64,000 nucleotides of DNA, from assembly GCF_029963765.1 (NCBI RefSeq), contig NZ_JALBYU010000001.1, forward strand, positions 434,001 to 498,000. The letters run 5' to 3'. Position numbers and translations under genes: made by a program. Below are positions 10,055-19,773 of the stretch, one piece after another. Source of the DNA: Pseudomonas sp. UYIF39 (GTDB lineage: Bacteria; Pseudomonadota; Gammaproteobacteria; Pseudomonadales; Pseudomonadaceae). The number at the start of each line of letters is the position of its first letter. Positions within the stretch are counted from its first letter, which is position 1. Under the pieces are notes generated by a model. It did not search any database. It worked only from the letters and a program-made list of their open reading frames with translations, and had not been told where the DNA came from.

Positions 10055-10257
10055 GCAGGAATCCGGGAGCTGGCAAGCTGTTGCAAAGTTGCCAGCTTCG
10101 GTCAGGCGGGGCTTTGAGTCAAACCCGGACTCAGTTCTATTCGTTAGTCAGTCAATTCGAGGCAGTCTGGCCTTTCAATGATTTTGCCTACAGGTTGCGT
10201 CGACATCGAAACCCATCAGGCGCCGTAGCAGTGACTACGCTTGCTGGAGATGACTCG

Positions 10258-12405
10258 ATGAGCGCTCCCATGCAACCGCTGCTGCAGTACTTCAAAGCGA
10301 TACTCAACCCCGGACCCGGAGTGGCGTTATTCGCCCTGCGGACCATCGCGGCCGGGCTGCTGACGTTGTATCTGGCGTTCCTGTTCGACCTTGAGCAACC
10401 CAAGTGGTCGATCATGGCGGTGGTCATCGTCAGCCAGCCATTGGGCGGCATGGCCCTGGCCCGAAGTTTCGGCCAGGTCATCGGCACCACGCTCGGGGCG
10501 GTCGTGGCGGTGTTGATCATGGCGATCTTTCCCCAGGCGCCCCTGCCTTTCATCCTCACCCTGGCCTTGTGGCTGGCGCTGTGTACCGCCGGCGGCACCT
10601 TGTTGCGCTACACCAGTTCCCAGGCGTTTGTTCTGAGCGGGTACACGGCGGTGGTCGTGGCACTGCTGGCGGTGCCCGATCAGGACGGCACGTTCCTTCT
10701 CGCGGTCACCCGCGTGACCGAGACGCTATTGGCGGTGGCTTGTGTGTGCGTGGTCAGCCTGCTTACCGCACGTCCGGAGGCTGTGGCCCGGGATTACTTC
10801 GCCAAGATCGATCAGGTCATCAAGCTGCTCGCGACCCACGCTGCAGCCGTCATCCGAACCGAGGAAAGCGAGGCCGATTTCCATCGGCGGCAGATGCAAC
10901 TACTCGGCGCGATCAGCGCCCTGGAAGGCGTACGGCGGCATTTGTATTTCGATGCGCCACGGTTGCGCAGCGCCAATGGCCTGGTGCAACTGCTGGGCAA
11001 TCAGCTTGTGTTGCTGACCTCGCGGCTGACGGCGCTACGCCACCAGCGGCAGCTGCTGGCCGAGCGCTGGAAAGGTGATTTGCCCGAAGAGATACAGCGT
11101 TTGCGGGCCGAAGAACTGGTGTTTCTCGATGATTTGGCCCTGCAAGGGCGCTCACTGTCGACCGAAGCACGGCACCATTTCGCCGCGCTGCAACAGCGCT
11201 TCGATGACCAGGCCTACAAGGCCGAACAACTCACCGAGACGATGCCTGCCACGCTGCGCTCACTGGCCTGGGCACTGCGCTGGGAGCAGGCACGGATGCT
11301 GGAGCAACTGGGGCAGACTCTGGAACTGAGTGACGCGATCCAGGAAGGACGTGAAGCCAGTTGCGTGTTCCGCGGCCAGGACAATCCACTTCATCTGGAC
11401 TTCACGTTGGCGGCAATGAACGCGATCCGCGCATTTACCGCATTGGTGGTGGCCGGCCTGATCTGGATCGAAACCGCTTGGGACGGGGCTCGTGGCGGGA
11501 TGATCGTGGCGGGAATTCTCTGTTCGCTGATGGCGACTTTTCCCCGGCCGTTGCTGGCCAGCCAAAGTTTTGCCAGGGGGCTGGGTCTGGCTTTGGTGGT
11601 ATCGGCGCTGTATCTGTTCCTGCTGATTCCGAAGATCAGTGACTTCGAGTTACTCGCCTTGTTGTTAACACCATTGCTATATGCCGTCGCGGTGGGGTTG
11701 TCCAGTCCGCCAACCACGGGCACAGGCATTGGTCTTGGACTAACGACAATGCTGTTGTTGGGCCCGCAAAACACGGAAATCGGCCAAAACAGTGCCATTC
11801 AGTGGTTCGAGTTTGCCGGTTCCTATATCTGCGCCGCCGCGCTGGCGCTCAGTGTCTACGCCTTGATCTTCCCGTTCAGGCCCGTTTTGCGGATACGCCG
11901 GCTGTTCAATGAGAACTGTGAGCAGGTCTACGCTTTGCTGAAGACGCCGGCCACCGATGAGGAGCAATTTGCGTTTGAAAGCCGCATGGTCGATCGCCTG
12001 ACCATGATGTTGGGATTATTGCCGGCTACCAACGACAAGCAATCCAGCGAGCTGTTCGAAGTCAGCCTTGGGTGCATGGCACTGGGTGTGGCGTTGAACC
12101 AACTCAGGCAACAGGGGCAAAGCAACACGTTGCTCAGTACTGAACAGCAAAACCGTTTGCTGGCTGCCGTCCGTGAGACAGGACGATTGATCGCCGGGCG
12201 GCCCGGGATTGACCTTGAGCAGTTGCTCGGAAACCTGCGTGTCTTGGGCGATGAAATGGACGACTTGCATTTAGACGTTCATGAACACCTGTGGTCGGTA
12301 TTCCGGATGCGCGTGGCGTTGTTGATCGTGGTGTCGTTTCTGGAGCGACATCGCAAACACTTTCAACCCGCAGAAACGGAAGGAGTGCAGGCCCTTGCCC
12401 ATTGA
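10258..12405 (+). CDS. FUSC-family inner-membrane efflux protein (AaeB/YccS-like)
   Basis: 715 residues. Two hydrophobic blocks of about five or six membrane segments (about 20-160 and 380-540) flank cytoplasmic helical regions, the typical fusaric-acid-resistance/aromatic acid exporter layout. The first block contains KWSIMAVVIVSQP, and the second repeats the pattern around WDGARGGMIVAGIL. It probably exports aromatic carboxylic acids or similar compounds together with the DUF1656 protein and the HlyD-type adaptor encoded directly downstream. ATG 10258 was chosen because GGAG lies about 10 bases upstream; the frame is open further 5' but without a good site. The end overlaps the DUF1656 gene by 11 bases. 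Confidence 0.92.
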   Translation: MSAPMQPLLQYFKAILNPGPGVALFALRTIAAGLLTLYLAFLFDLEQPKWSIMAVVIVSQPLGGMALARSFGQVIGTTLGAVVAVLIMAIFPQAPLPFILTLALWLALCTAGGTLLRYTSSQAFVLSGYTAVVVALLAVPDQDGTFLLAVTRVTETLLAVACVCVVSLLTARPEAVARDYFAKIDQVIKLLATHAAAVIRTEESEADFHRRQMQLLGAISALEGVRRHLYFDAPRLRSANGLVQLLGNQLVLLTSRLTALRHQRQLLAERWKGDLPEEIQRLRAEELVFLDDLALQGRSLSTEARHHFAALQQRFDDQAYKAEQLTETMPATLRSLAWALRWEQARMLEQLGQTLELSDAIQEGREASCVFRGQDNPLHLDFTLAAMNAIRAFTALVVAGLIWIETAWDGARGGMIVAGILCSLMATFPRPLLASQSFARGLGLALVVSALYLFLLIPKISDFELLALLLTPLLYAVAVGLSSPPTTGTGIGLGLTTMLLLGPQNTEIGQNSAIQWFEFAGSYICAAALALSVYALIFPFRPVLRIRRLFNENCEQVYALLKTPATDEEQFAFESRMVDRLTMMLGLLPATNDKQSSELFEVSLGCMALGVALNQLRQQGQSNTLLSTEQQNRLLAAVRETGRLIAGRPGIDLEQLLGNLRVLGDEMDDLHLDVHEHLWSVFRMRVALLIVVSFLERHRKHFQPAETEGVQALAH

Positions 12406-12595
12406 TTTTGAATTAGGTGGCGTCTACTTGCCGCCGATTGCTCAGGCGTTACTGCTGGCCCTGCCGATTTACCTGCTGCTGGACTGGGTCTTGCGCCGCC
12501 TTGGCGTGCTGCGGTTCGTCTGGCATGAGGCCTTGTTCGAAGGCGCGTTGTACGCCTGCGTTTGCGCAACGCTGATTCTGGTGATGGGAGCTTGA
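12395..12595 (+). CDS. DUF1656 (AaeX-like) small membrane protein
   Basis: 66 residues with two predicted membrane helices (about 10-30 and 42-63) and the DUF1656 pattern: DFELGGVYLPP at the start, then LLDWVLRRLG. This family regularly sits between a FUSC pump gene and a HlyD-type adaptor gene, as here, and is presumed to be a small accessory subunit of the exporter. The start is TTG at 12395, inside the end of the FUSC gene, with GGAAGGAG about 8 bases upstream, so translation is coupled. The HlyD gene begins 4 bases after the stop. Confidence 0.92.
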   Translation: MPIDFELGGVYLPPIAQALLLALPIYLLLDWVLRRLGVLRFVWHEALFEGALYACVCATLILVMGA

Positions 12596-12599
12596 TGCT

Positions 12600-13637
12600 T
12601 TGAAGAAGATCCTTGCCCGACTTGCGACGGTGGCGGTGGTGTTGCTGGCCTTTGTTCTCGGCTGGTTTGCCTGGGAACATTACACCCGCGCCCCCTGGAC
12701 CCGGGATGCACGGGTGCGTGCCGATGTGGTGACCTTGTCCGCCGATGTCTCGGGGCGCATCGTTGGCCTGGGCGTGCAGGACAACCAGCATGTGGAGAAA
12801 GGCCAGCTGCTGCTGGAGATCGACCCGGCACGCTATGTCCTGGCGGTTGAGCATGCCAAGCGTTCGGTGGAAGTGGCGAAAGCCACCCTTGGCCAGTCCG
12901 AGGCAACGATTGTTGCCAGTGAAGCGTTGCTCCGCCAGCGTCAGAGTGAAGAGCGCCGACGGCGCACGCTCAAGCAGCGGTTCGCAATTTCTGGCGAAGA
13001 ATGGGAAAAATCCAGCACGGAAGTGGCGGTGGCGCAGGCCGAGTTGCTGCGCAACCAGGCCAACCTCGGTTTGGCCCAAGCCAACGTGCAACTGGCCATC
13101 GCTGCGTTGACCCAGGCCGAACTGGACTTGCAGCGCACGCGGGTCGAAGCGCCCGTGACGGGTTACGTCACCAACCTGCTGACCCGTCAGGGTGACTATG
13201 CCGCGGCCGGTGGCGCGCTGTTGGCGCTGGTGGACAGCGACTCGTTTTATGTCAGCGGCTACTTTGAAGAAACCAAGCTGCCGCGAATCGAGGAGGGCGA
13301 CCGGGTCAGGATCGAATTGATGAGCGGCGAAACCTTCGGCGGTACTGTGCAAAGCATTGCCTTCGCCATTTCCGACCGGGAGAACCTGCCCGGCGGTCGC
13401 CTGCTGGCCAACATCAACCCCAGTTACACCTGGGTCAAACTGGCGCAACGGGTGCCGGTGAGGATACAGATCGACGCCGATTACGCGGCCAAAAACCGAT
13501 TGCGTGCCGGGACAACCGCCACCGTCACAGTCCTTGAGTCCGAACAGAGTAAAAACCAGGCCAAAAAAGCCCCGCGACCGAATGAGGCGCAGGGCAAAGG
13601 AATTGGTTGGTTGCGGCCAACCAAAGGAGCTCGTTAA
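12600..13637 (+). CDS. HlyD/EmrA-type membrane fusion protein of the FUSC efflux system
   Basis: 345 residues. An N-terminal signal anchor (about 3-24) is followed by the biotinyl-lipoyl half RVRADVVTLSADVSGRI (about 38-55), a coiled hairpin (about 85-180) with VAQAELLRNQANLGLAQ, the second lipoyl half with RTRVEAPVTGYV, and a beta-barrel domain. This is the periplasmic adaptor linking the FUSC pump to an outer-membrane channel. The start is TTG at 12600, with GGGAG about 10 bases upstream. No outer-membrane factor is in this operon; the oprN gene lies just 4 bases past its stop but on the opposite strand, so the two operons meet tail to tail. Confidence 0.92.
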   Translation: MKKILARLATVAVVLLAFVLGWFAWEHYTRAPWTRDARVRADVVTLSADVSGRIVGLGVQDNQHVEKGQLLLEIDPARYVLAVEHAKRSVEVAKATLGQSEATIVASEALLRQRQSEERRRRTLKQRFAISGEEWEKSSTEVAVAQAELLRNQANLGLAQANVQLAIAALTQAELDLQRTRVEAPVTGYVTNLLTRQGDYAAAGGALLALVDSDSFYVSGYFEETKLPRIEEGDRVRIELMSGETFGGTVQSIAFAISDRENLPGGRLLANINPSYTWVKLAQRVPVRIQIDADYAAKNRLRAGTTATVTVLESEQSKNQAKKAPRPNEAQGKGIGWLRPTKGAR

Positions 13638-13641
13638 AACT

Positions 13642-15063
13642 TTACTTGCTAGCGACCGTCTCTGGTTGCCAGCCACCGCCCAGGGCTTTGTAAATCGCGA
13701 CAATGCCGCGATACAGATCGACTTCGGCCTGGGCCTGAGTGTCTTCAGCCGCCAGGCGCTCACGCTGAGCGTCGAGCAGGACGAGGAAGTCCGCAGTGCC
13801 TTCGCGGTAGCGAATTTCGGCCAGGTCAGCCGCGGCGCGGCTGGATTCGCTCTGACGGATCAGCGAGATCAAGCGTTGTTGACGTTTGCCGTAGTCGCTA
13901 AAGGCGTTTTCCGATTCTTCCAACGCCAACAGTACTTGCTGCTCGTAGGTCGCCAGGGCGCCTTCGGCATCAGCATCGGCACCACGTAGACGGGCGCGCA
14001 CGCTGCCAAGGTCGAACGCCGCCCAGGTAATGCTTGGACCCAGTGCCCAGGCGTTGGCCGCCGAGGAACCGATTTGCGAACCGCGCCCGGCGGTGAAGCC
14101 AAGGAAACCGCTGAGGCTGACCCGTGGGAACAAATCCGCCTTGGCCACGCCGATACGGGCGGTGGCGGAGGCGAGTTTGCGCTCGGCGCTGAGAATGTCC
14201 GGGCGACGTTGCAGCAGTTCGCCCGGATCACCGATCGGCAGGGCCTTGGCGATCGCCGGCAAGTCTTTTGGACTCAGGTCGACGGTCAGCTTATCCGGCC
14301 GCTCACCCAACAGGGTGGCGATGCGGTTTTTCTGCCGAACCTGTTCGGCCTGCAATTGCGGCACGCTGGCTTCGACGGACGCCAGGCGCGCATCGGCGCG
14401 AACCACATCGAGCTGATCACCGACGCCGGCATCACGCAGGCTGACGGTGATCTTACTCGATTCCTGCTGGTTGTTCAGGTTGGCCAGGGCGATCTTTTCC
14501 CGCAACTGCGCGCCGCGCAGTTGACCGTAGGCATCCACCAGTTCAGCAATCATCGAGACTTGCAGTTGGTACAGATCGGCTTCGAGCGCTTGCTGTTCGG
14601 CGTCGGCGGATTCCAGATTGCGCTGGATACGCCCAAACAGGTCGATCTCCCACGCCATGTCCAGGCCCAGGTCGTAGCGTTCGCTATTGACCCGCTTGGT
14701 GGTCTGGCCCGGAATCTGACCCTTGGCCAGGTCACTGCTGACCCGGCTGGTGATGGTCGGCATGGCGTCATTGCTGACGTCATCGCGAATTGCCCGGGCG
14801 GCTTTCCAGCGAGCGAAGGCGACGCGTAAATCACGGTTGCCTTTCAGCGATTGAGTCACCAACTGGTTGAGGGTCGGATCTTCGAACTGCTGCCACCAGA
14901 TGCCTTCGAAACGCGAGCGGTCGAAGTTTTTCTGGCCGGCGCTGCCATCGGTGGCGGTGGTGATGTTGGCCGGCTCAGTGGCTGGGGTCTTGTAGTCCGG
15001 GCCGACGGCACAGGCACTCAGGGCCAGCACCAACAGGCTCGGCAGGAAGGCTTTCAGGCTCAT
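13642..15063 (-). CDS. oprN: Outer-membrane channel lipoprotein of the MexEF efflux pump
   Basis: 473 residues of the NodT/OprM outer-membrane factor family. The signal peptide ends at the lipobox LALSAC, with the lipidated Cys at 18. Two internally similar halves form the TolC fold, with QQFEDPTLNQLV at the start of the first and RRPDILSAERKLASA typical of the second. It forms the outer-membrane exit duct for the RND pump encoded just upstream. The ATG overlaps the mexF stop (ATGA), so translation is coupled. Together with mexT and mexS upstream, the gene order equals that of P. aeruginosa mexS-mexT-mexEF-oprN, which supports the symbol. Confidence 0.93.
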   Translation of the reverse strand: MSLKAFLPSLLVLALSACAVGPDYKTPATEPANITTATDGSAGQKNFDRSRFEGIWWQQFEDPTLNQLVTQSLKGNRDLRVAFARWKAARAIRDDVSNDAMPTITSRVSSDLAKGQIPGQTTKRVNSERYDLGLDMAWEIDLFGRIQRNLESADAEQQALEADLYQLQVSMIAELVDAYGQLRGAQLREKIALANLNNQQESSKITVSLRDAGVGDQLDVVRADARLASVEASVPQLQAEQVRQKNRIATLLGERPDKLTVDLSPKDLPAIAKALPIGDPGELLQRRPDILSAERKLASATARIGVAKADLFPRVSLSGFLGFTAGRGSQIGSSAANAWALGPSITWAAFDLGSVRARLRGADADAEGALATYEQQVLLALEESENAFSDYGKRQQRLISLIRQSESSRAAADLAEIRYREGTADFLVLLDAQRERLAAEDTQAQAEVDLYRGIVAIYKALGGGWQPETVASK

Positions 15064-18000
15064 TGTTGTGCCTCCAGTTTCAGGGCCTTGGCCGCTTTGC
15101 GCTTTTCACCGCGCTCCACAAAGTTACGAATCAATACGTAGAACACTGGCGTCAGCAACAGACCGAAGAAGGTCACCCCGAGCATCCCGGAGAACACCGC
15201 CACACCCATGGCATGACGCATTTCGGCACCGGCACCGCTGGAGAAGACCAGAGGCACAACACCCATGATGAACGCGAAGGAAGTCATCAGGATCGGACGC
15301 AGACGCAGGCGGCAAGCTTCCAGTACCGCGGCGAGTGGGCTGAGGCCTTCGTCCTGCTGTTTATCCTTGGCAAACTCGACGATCAGAATCGCGTTCTTAC
15401 AGGCAAGTCCCACCAGTACGATCAAGCCGATCTGAGTGAAGATGTTGTTGTCGCCTCCCGAAGCAATCACACCGGTGATGGCCGACAGCAGGGTCATCGG
15501 TACGATCAGGATCACCGCCAGTGGCAGACTCCAGCTTTCGTATTGAGCCGCGAGTACCAGGAACGCCAGCAGTACGCAGAGCGGGAACACGAACAGTGCG
15601 GTGTTACCGGACAGAATCTGCTGGTAGGTCAGGTCGGTCCACTCGTAGGTCATGCCGTTCGGAAGTTCTTCCTTGAGCAGTTTCTCGATGGCTTTTTCGG
15701 CCTGGCCGGAGCTGTAGCCGGGGGCTGCTGCACCGTTGATTTCAGCAGTGATGAAGCCGTTGTAGTGCATCACGCGGTCCGGGCCCGAGGTGTCGCTGAC
15801 CTTGATGAAGGTCGCCAGCGGGATCATCTCGCCTTTGTTGTTACGCACTTTCAGCTGACCGATCTGGTCCGGTTCGAGACGGAACTGCTGTTCAGCCTGA
15901 ACGTTGACCTGGTAGGTGCGACCGAAGCGGTTGAAGTCGTTGGCATACAGCGAACCCAGATAGATCTGCAGGGTGTCGAAGATGTCGCTGACGGCCACGC
16001 CGTGGGTCTTGGCTTTTTCGCGGTCGATAGCTGCATCGACTTGCGGCACGTTCACGGTGTAGCTGGTGAACAGGGCGGCCAGTTCCGGCACGTTGTGGCT
16101 TTTGTTGATGATGTTCATGGTTTCTTTGTACAGCTCGTCGTAACCCAGGTTGCCCCGGTCTTCGATCTGCAGGCGGAAACCGCCAATGGTGCCCAGGCCT
16201 TGTACCGGCGGCGGCGGGAAGATCGCCATGTAGGCTTCCTGAATCCCGGCGAACTGTCCGTTCAATGCACCGGCAATCGCACCGGCGGACATGCTCGGGT
16301 CTTTGCGCTCGTCGAACGGTTTCAGGGTGACGAACACGATGCCGGCGTTAGGGCTGTTGGTGAAACCGTTGATCGACAGGCCCGGGAAGGCCACCGCACT
16401 TTCGACGCCAGGCTGTTTCAGGGCCAGGTCGGACATGCGTTTGATCACGTCTTCGGTACGGTCCAGGCTCGAGGCATCCGGCAGTTGCGCGAAGGCCACC
16501 AGGTATTGCTTGTCCTGGCCGGGTACGAAACCGGTCGGGGTGCTGGAGAAACCGAAGAATGTCAGCACCATCAGGCCTGCGTACAGCAGCAGGGCGATAC
16601 CGCTGCTGCGGATAACCCGGCCTACCGTGCCGACATAACCGTGGCTGGCCTTGTCGAAGAAGCGGTTGAACGGACGGAACAACCAGCCACCGAAGATCTT
16701 GTCGAGGACCTTGGAGAAACGGTCTTTCGGTGCGTCGTGACTTTTGAGCAACACCGCAGCCAGTGCGGGTGACAGGGTCAGCGAGTTGAACGCCGAGATA
16801 ACGGTCGAGATCGCAATGGTCAGGGCGAATTGCTTATAGAACTGTCCGGTCAACCCGGAGATGAAGGCCGCCGGGATAAACACCGCACACAGCACCAGCG
16901 CCGTCGCGATGATCGGACCGGTCACTTCACGCATGGCCCGCTTGGTCGCTTCGACCGGAGTCAGTCCCAGTCCGATGTTTCGCTCGACGTTCTCCACCAC
17001 CACGATGGCGTCGTCCACCACAATACCGATGGCCAATACCAGACCGAACAGTGACAGGGCGTTCAGCGAGAAGCCGAACAGGTGCATCACGGCAAACGTA
17101 CCAATCAGCGAAACCGGCACCGCCACCAACGGGATGATCGAGGCGCGCCAGGTTTGCAGGAACAGGATCACCACCAGGACAACGAGGATCAGTGCTTCGA
17201 AGAGAGTGTGAACCACCGCCTCGATGGAGCCGCGCACGAAGATCGTCGGGTCATAGACGATGCTGAAATCCATGCCTTCCGGGAAGCTCTTTTTCAGCTC
17301 CGCCATCTTGTCGCGCACTTCGTTGGAGATTTCGATCGCATTGGAGCCAGGGCGCTGGAAGATCGGGATCGCCACTGCCGGCTGGTTGTTCAGCAGCGAA
17401 CGCAAAGCGTATTGGCTGGAACCCAACTCAATGCGAGCGATGTCTTTGAGGCGAGTGATTTCACCGTTCTCGCCGGAGCGGACGATGATGTTCTCGAACT
17501 CTTCTTCAGAAACCAGACGACCTTGCGTGTTGACGGACAGCTGGAAAGCAGTGGCATTCGGCGCGGGTGGCGCACCCAAGGCACCGGCGGCCACCTGACG
17601 GTTCTGTTCACGAATCGCGGTCACGACATCGGTGGCGGTCAGGTTACGCGAAGCGGTCTTGTTCGGATCGAGCCAGACACGCAGCGAGTAATCGCCCATG
17701 CCAAACAGCTGCACATCACCGACACCGCCCAGACGCGCCAGCTCATCCTTGATGTTGAGCAAGGCGTAGTTGGACAGGTAGAGCATGTCGTAGCGTTTGT
17801 CCGGCGAGGTCAAGTGCACAACCATGGTCAGGTCGGGGGAAGCCTTGTCCACGGTGATACCGATGCGCGTCACTTCCTCGGGAAGTTTCGGCTCGGTCCG
17901 GGTCACACGGTTCTGCACCTGTACCTGTGCGTTGTCCAGGTCAGTGCCCAGCGCAAAGGTGATAGTCAGGGTGATCTTGCCGTCAGCGGTGGATTGCGAG

Positions 18001-18242
18001 GACATGTACAGCATGTTCTCGACGCCGGTGATGGCTTGCTCCAACGGAGCAGCCACGGTTTCACCAATGACTTTTGGGTTGGCACCCGGGAAGTTGGCGC
18101 GGACCACAACGGTCGGCGGAACCACTTCCGGGTATTCGCTGATCGGCAATTGGAACAGCGAGATGGCGCCAGCGATCAGGATCAGCAGCGAAAGTACCGC
18201 TGCAAAGATCGGCCGTGAAATGAAGAATTGGGAAAAATTCAT
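15060..18242 (-). CDS. mexF: RND multidrug efflux transporter, inner-membrane subunit
   Basis: 1060 residues, full length for an HAE1-type RND pump. It begins MNFSQFFISRPIFAAVLSLL and contains the proton-relay helix sequence GLVLAIGIVVDDAIVVVENVER (Asp pair at about 405), the large periplasmic loops and twelve expected membrane helices. The N-terminal 150 residues match what I recall of P. aeruginosa MexF very closely. MexF homologues export chloramphenicol, fluoroquinolones, trimethoprim and quorum-signal precursors. The gene lies 12 bases after mexE and overlaps oprN by 4 bases, forming one operon. Confidence 0.96.
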   Translation of the reverse strand: MNFSQFFISRPIFAAVLSLLILIAGAISLFQLPISEYPEVVPPTVVVRANFPGANPKVIGETVAAPLEQAITGVENMLYMSSQSTADGKITLTITFALGTDLDNAQVQVQNRVTRTEPKLPEEVTRIGITVDKASPDLTMVVHLTSPDKRYDMLYLSNYALLNIKDELARLGGVGDVQLFGMGDYSLRVWLDPNKTASRNLTATDVVTAIREQNRQVAAGALGAPPAPNATAFQLSVNTQGRLVSEEEFENIIVRSGENGEITRLKDIARIELGSSQYALRSLLNNQPAVAIPIFQRPGSNAIEISNEVRDKMAELKKSFPEGMDFSIVYDPTIFVRGSIEAVVHTLFEALILVVLVVILFLQTWRASIIPLVAVPVSLIGTFAVMHLFGFSLNALSLFGLVLAIGIVVDDAIVVVENVERNIGLGLTPVEATKRAMREVTGPIIATALVLCAVFIPAAFISGLTGQFYKQFALTIAISTVISAFNSLTLSPALAAVLLKSHDAPKDRFSKVLDKIFGGWLFRPFNRFFDKASHGYVGTVGRVIRSSGIALLLYAGLMVLTFFGFSSTPTGFVPGQDKQYLVAFAQLPDASSLDRTEDVIKRMSDLALKQPGVESAVAFPGLSINGFTNSPNAGIVFVTLKPFDERKDPSMSAGAIAGALNGQFAGIQEAYMAIFPPPPVQGLGTIGGFRLQIEDRGNLGYDELYKETMNIINKSHNVPELAALFTSYTVNVPQVDAAIDREKAKTHGVAVSDIFDTLQIYLGSLYANDFNRFGRTYQVNVQAEQQFRLEPDQIGQLKVRNNKGEMIPLATFIKVSDTSGPDRVMHYNGFITAEINGAAAPGYSSGQAEKAIEKLLKEELPNGMTYEWTDLTYQQILSGNTALFVFPLCVLLAFLVLAAQYESWSLPLAVILIVPMTLLSAITGVIASGGDNNIFTQIGLIVLVGLACKNAILIVEFAKDKQQDEGLSPLAAVLEACRLRLRPILMTSFAFIMGVVPLVFSSGAGAEMRHAMGVAVFSGMLGVTFFGLLLTPVFYVLIRNFVERGEKRKAAKALKLEAQQ

Positions 18243-18254
18243 CGTAGAGATCCC

Positions 18255-19508
18255 TTAACCACGTGGAGTCGCAGCAGCGAGTTTCACAACCGAACCCGGC
18301 GCGACCTTGGCAGGGGCGACTTGGGGCAGGTTGCTGGCTTCCAGCGCTTGTCGTTGTTGAGCCAGAGCGGCGAGGGTTTGTTCGCTGGCCATCGGGATCA
18401 CTTCAGGGGTGACCGGCGAGCCAGGGCGAACCCGTTGCAGCCCCTTGACGATGACGGTGTCGTCCTTGTTCAGGCCGCTGCGCACGATGCGCAAACCTTC
18501 AATCTTCGGACCCAGTTCGACCGAGCGATACACCGTCTTGTTGTCGGTATCCATCACCAGCACGAACTTTTTACCCAGATCGGTACCGACCGCTTCGTCG
18601 TTGATCAGCACGGCGGAATAGGTGCCGCTACCGACCAGTTTCAGACGGGCATACAGGCCAGGGGTGTAGGCGCCGTCGCTGTTATCGAACACGGCACGAC
18701 CGCGGATGGTGCCGGTTTTCGGGTTGACCTGGTTGTCGACGAAGTTCATCACGCCCTGGTGCGGGTTACCGTCTTCGTTGGAGAGACCGAGGTAAACCGG
18801 CGTGGTCGCACCGCGTTTGCCCTGGCGAGCGAGCTGGGTGTATTTGAGGAACACACGCTCGTCGGCGTCGAAGTAGGCGTAGACCTTGTCGGTGGACACC
18901 ACACTGGTCAGCGCGGTGGTATCGGCGGTCACCAGGTTGCCGGCGGTGATTTCCGCGCGGCTGGCGCGACCACTGATCGGCGCGGTGACACGGGTGAAGC
19001 TCAGGTTCAGTTTGGCCAGGTCCAGTTGTGCCTGAAGGGCACCGACGGCGGCGCGGGCTTCTTGAGCAGCGCTGGTGCGCGAATCGGCCAGCTCGGCGGA
19101 GATTGCGTTGCTGGTGCGCAGACGTTCGCCGCGCTGGGACTCGTTTTCGCTGCGGGTGGCGTTGGCGCGGGACTGGGCAACCAGGGCTTCGAGGCGGCGG
19201 ACCTCGGCCTGGAATGGACGCGGGTCGATCTGGAACAACAGGTCGCCTTTCTTGACCAAAGCGCCTTCAGTGAAGGCCACTTCATCGATCTGGCCAGAGA
19301 CCCGTGGACGAATTTCTACGGTTTCCGGCGCTTCGAGGCGCCCAGTGAATTCGTCCCACTCGTTAACCGGTTGTTCCAGCACCTTGGCCACGCTGACCTT
19401 GGCTGCGGGCATAGTGGCGGCCGTGTCCGGAGTCTTGCCGCAGGCGCTCATCACCAGTACGGCCAACAGGGCCAACGGGAAGCGTAAATGTTTGAGTGAT
19501 TGTTCCAT
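18255..19508 (-). CDS. mexE: RND efflux periplasmic adaptor lipoprotein
   Basis: 417 residues. The signal peptide ends in VLVMSAC, so the adaptor is probably lipidated. The lipoyl half-motif RPRVSGQIDEVAF (about 70), a coiled hairpin (about 105-165, VAQSRANATRSENESQRG), the second lipoyl half SFTRVTAPISGRASR and a beta-barrel follow. ATG 19508 (MEQSLKHL) was chosen: GGA lies about 8 bases upstream, and the longer open frame to 19622 would run through a MexT-box-like site. It is the first gene of the mexEF-oprN operon. A 265-base gap separates it from mexT, which is on the same strand. Confidence 0.95.
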   Translation of the reverse strand: MEQSLKHLRFPLALLAVLVMSACGKTPDTAATMPAAKVSVAKVLEQPVNEWDEFTGRLEAPETVEIRPRVSGQIDEVAFTEGALVKKGDLLFQIDPRPFQAEVRRLEALVAQSRANATRSENESQRGERLRTSNAISAELADSRTSAAQEARAAVGALQAQLDLAKLNLSFTRVTAPISGRASRAEITAGNLVTADTTALTSVVSTDKVYAYFDADERVFLKYTQLARQGKRGATTPVYLGLSNEDGNPHQGVMNFVDNQVNPKTGTIRGRAVFDNSDGAYTPGLYARLKLVGSGTYSAVLINDEAVGTDLGKKFVLVMDTDNKTVYRSVELGPKIEGLRIVRSGLNKDDTVIVKGLQRVRPGSPVTPEVIPMASEQTLAALAQQRQALEASNLPQVAPAKVAPGSVVKLAAATPRG

Positions 19509-19583
19509 GGATGCATCCGCCAATGTATTGAGAATGGACGGATGATGCTCGGCGAGGATGTATCGCACGAATCGAATGAGGCA

Positions 19584-19607
19584 AAGGTAACTATCATTCG
19601 GAATGAT
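19584..19607 (-). promoter_or_regulatory. MexT-box-like site upstream of mexE
   Basis: On the minus strand the 24 bases fit the consensus I recall for MexT, ATCA-N5-GTCGAT-N4-ACYAT, in the first ATCA, in GAT of the centre and in 4 of 5 bases of the last element. The site overlaps a perfect inverted repeat TATCATTcggAATGATA (19592-19608). It ends 75 bases before the mexE ATG. A similar site lies 77 bases before mexS. Confidence 0.55.
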
Positions 19608-19720
19608 ATAAGCCCCAGCCAAGCTCTCTAGCGTGCACCTTTCGTTAGGCGGCGATCAATAGATTGATGACAATTCTGTGTTGCGGGGAATGCAAAGATA
19701 AGGCGGTAGATCGAGTCGCT

Positions 19721-19746
19721 CCCATCGCGAGGTTGCTCGCGATGGG
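19721..19746. repeat. REP-like perfect hairpin between mexT and mexE
   Basis: CCCATCGCGAG (19721-19731), a GTTG loop and CTCGCGATGGG (19736-19746) form an 11-base-pair perfect hairpin. It is the same class of sequence as the repeat near 52864. It lies just downstream of the mexT stop, so it could also dampen read-through from mexT into mexE, but no T-run follows. Confidence 0.7.
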
Positions 19747-19773
19747 ACCAGAAGCCCTCACACATAATCAGGA

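Noticed and set aside
12363..13763. 466-codon frame on the minus strand across the HlyD gene
   Set aside because: Shadow of the HlyD-type gene and the end of oprN, with biased composition and no start signal.
15063..16772. Long open frame (569 codons) opposite mexF, and similar ones at 17082-18218
   Set aside because: Antisense shadow of a clear 1060-residue RND pump. Composition is rich in His, Gln and Asp, as expected from reverse reading of GC-rich codons, and there is no ribosome-binding site.
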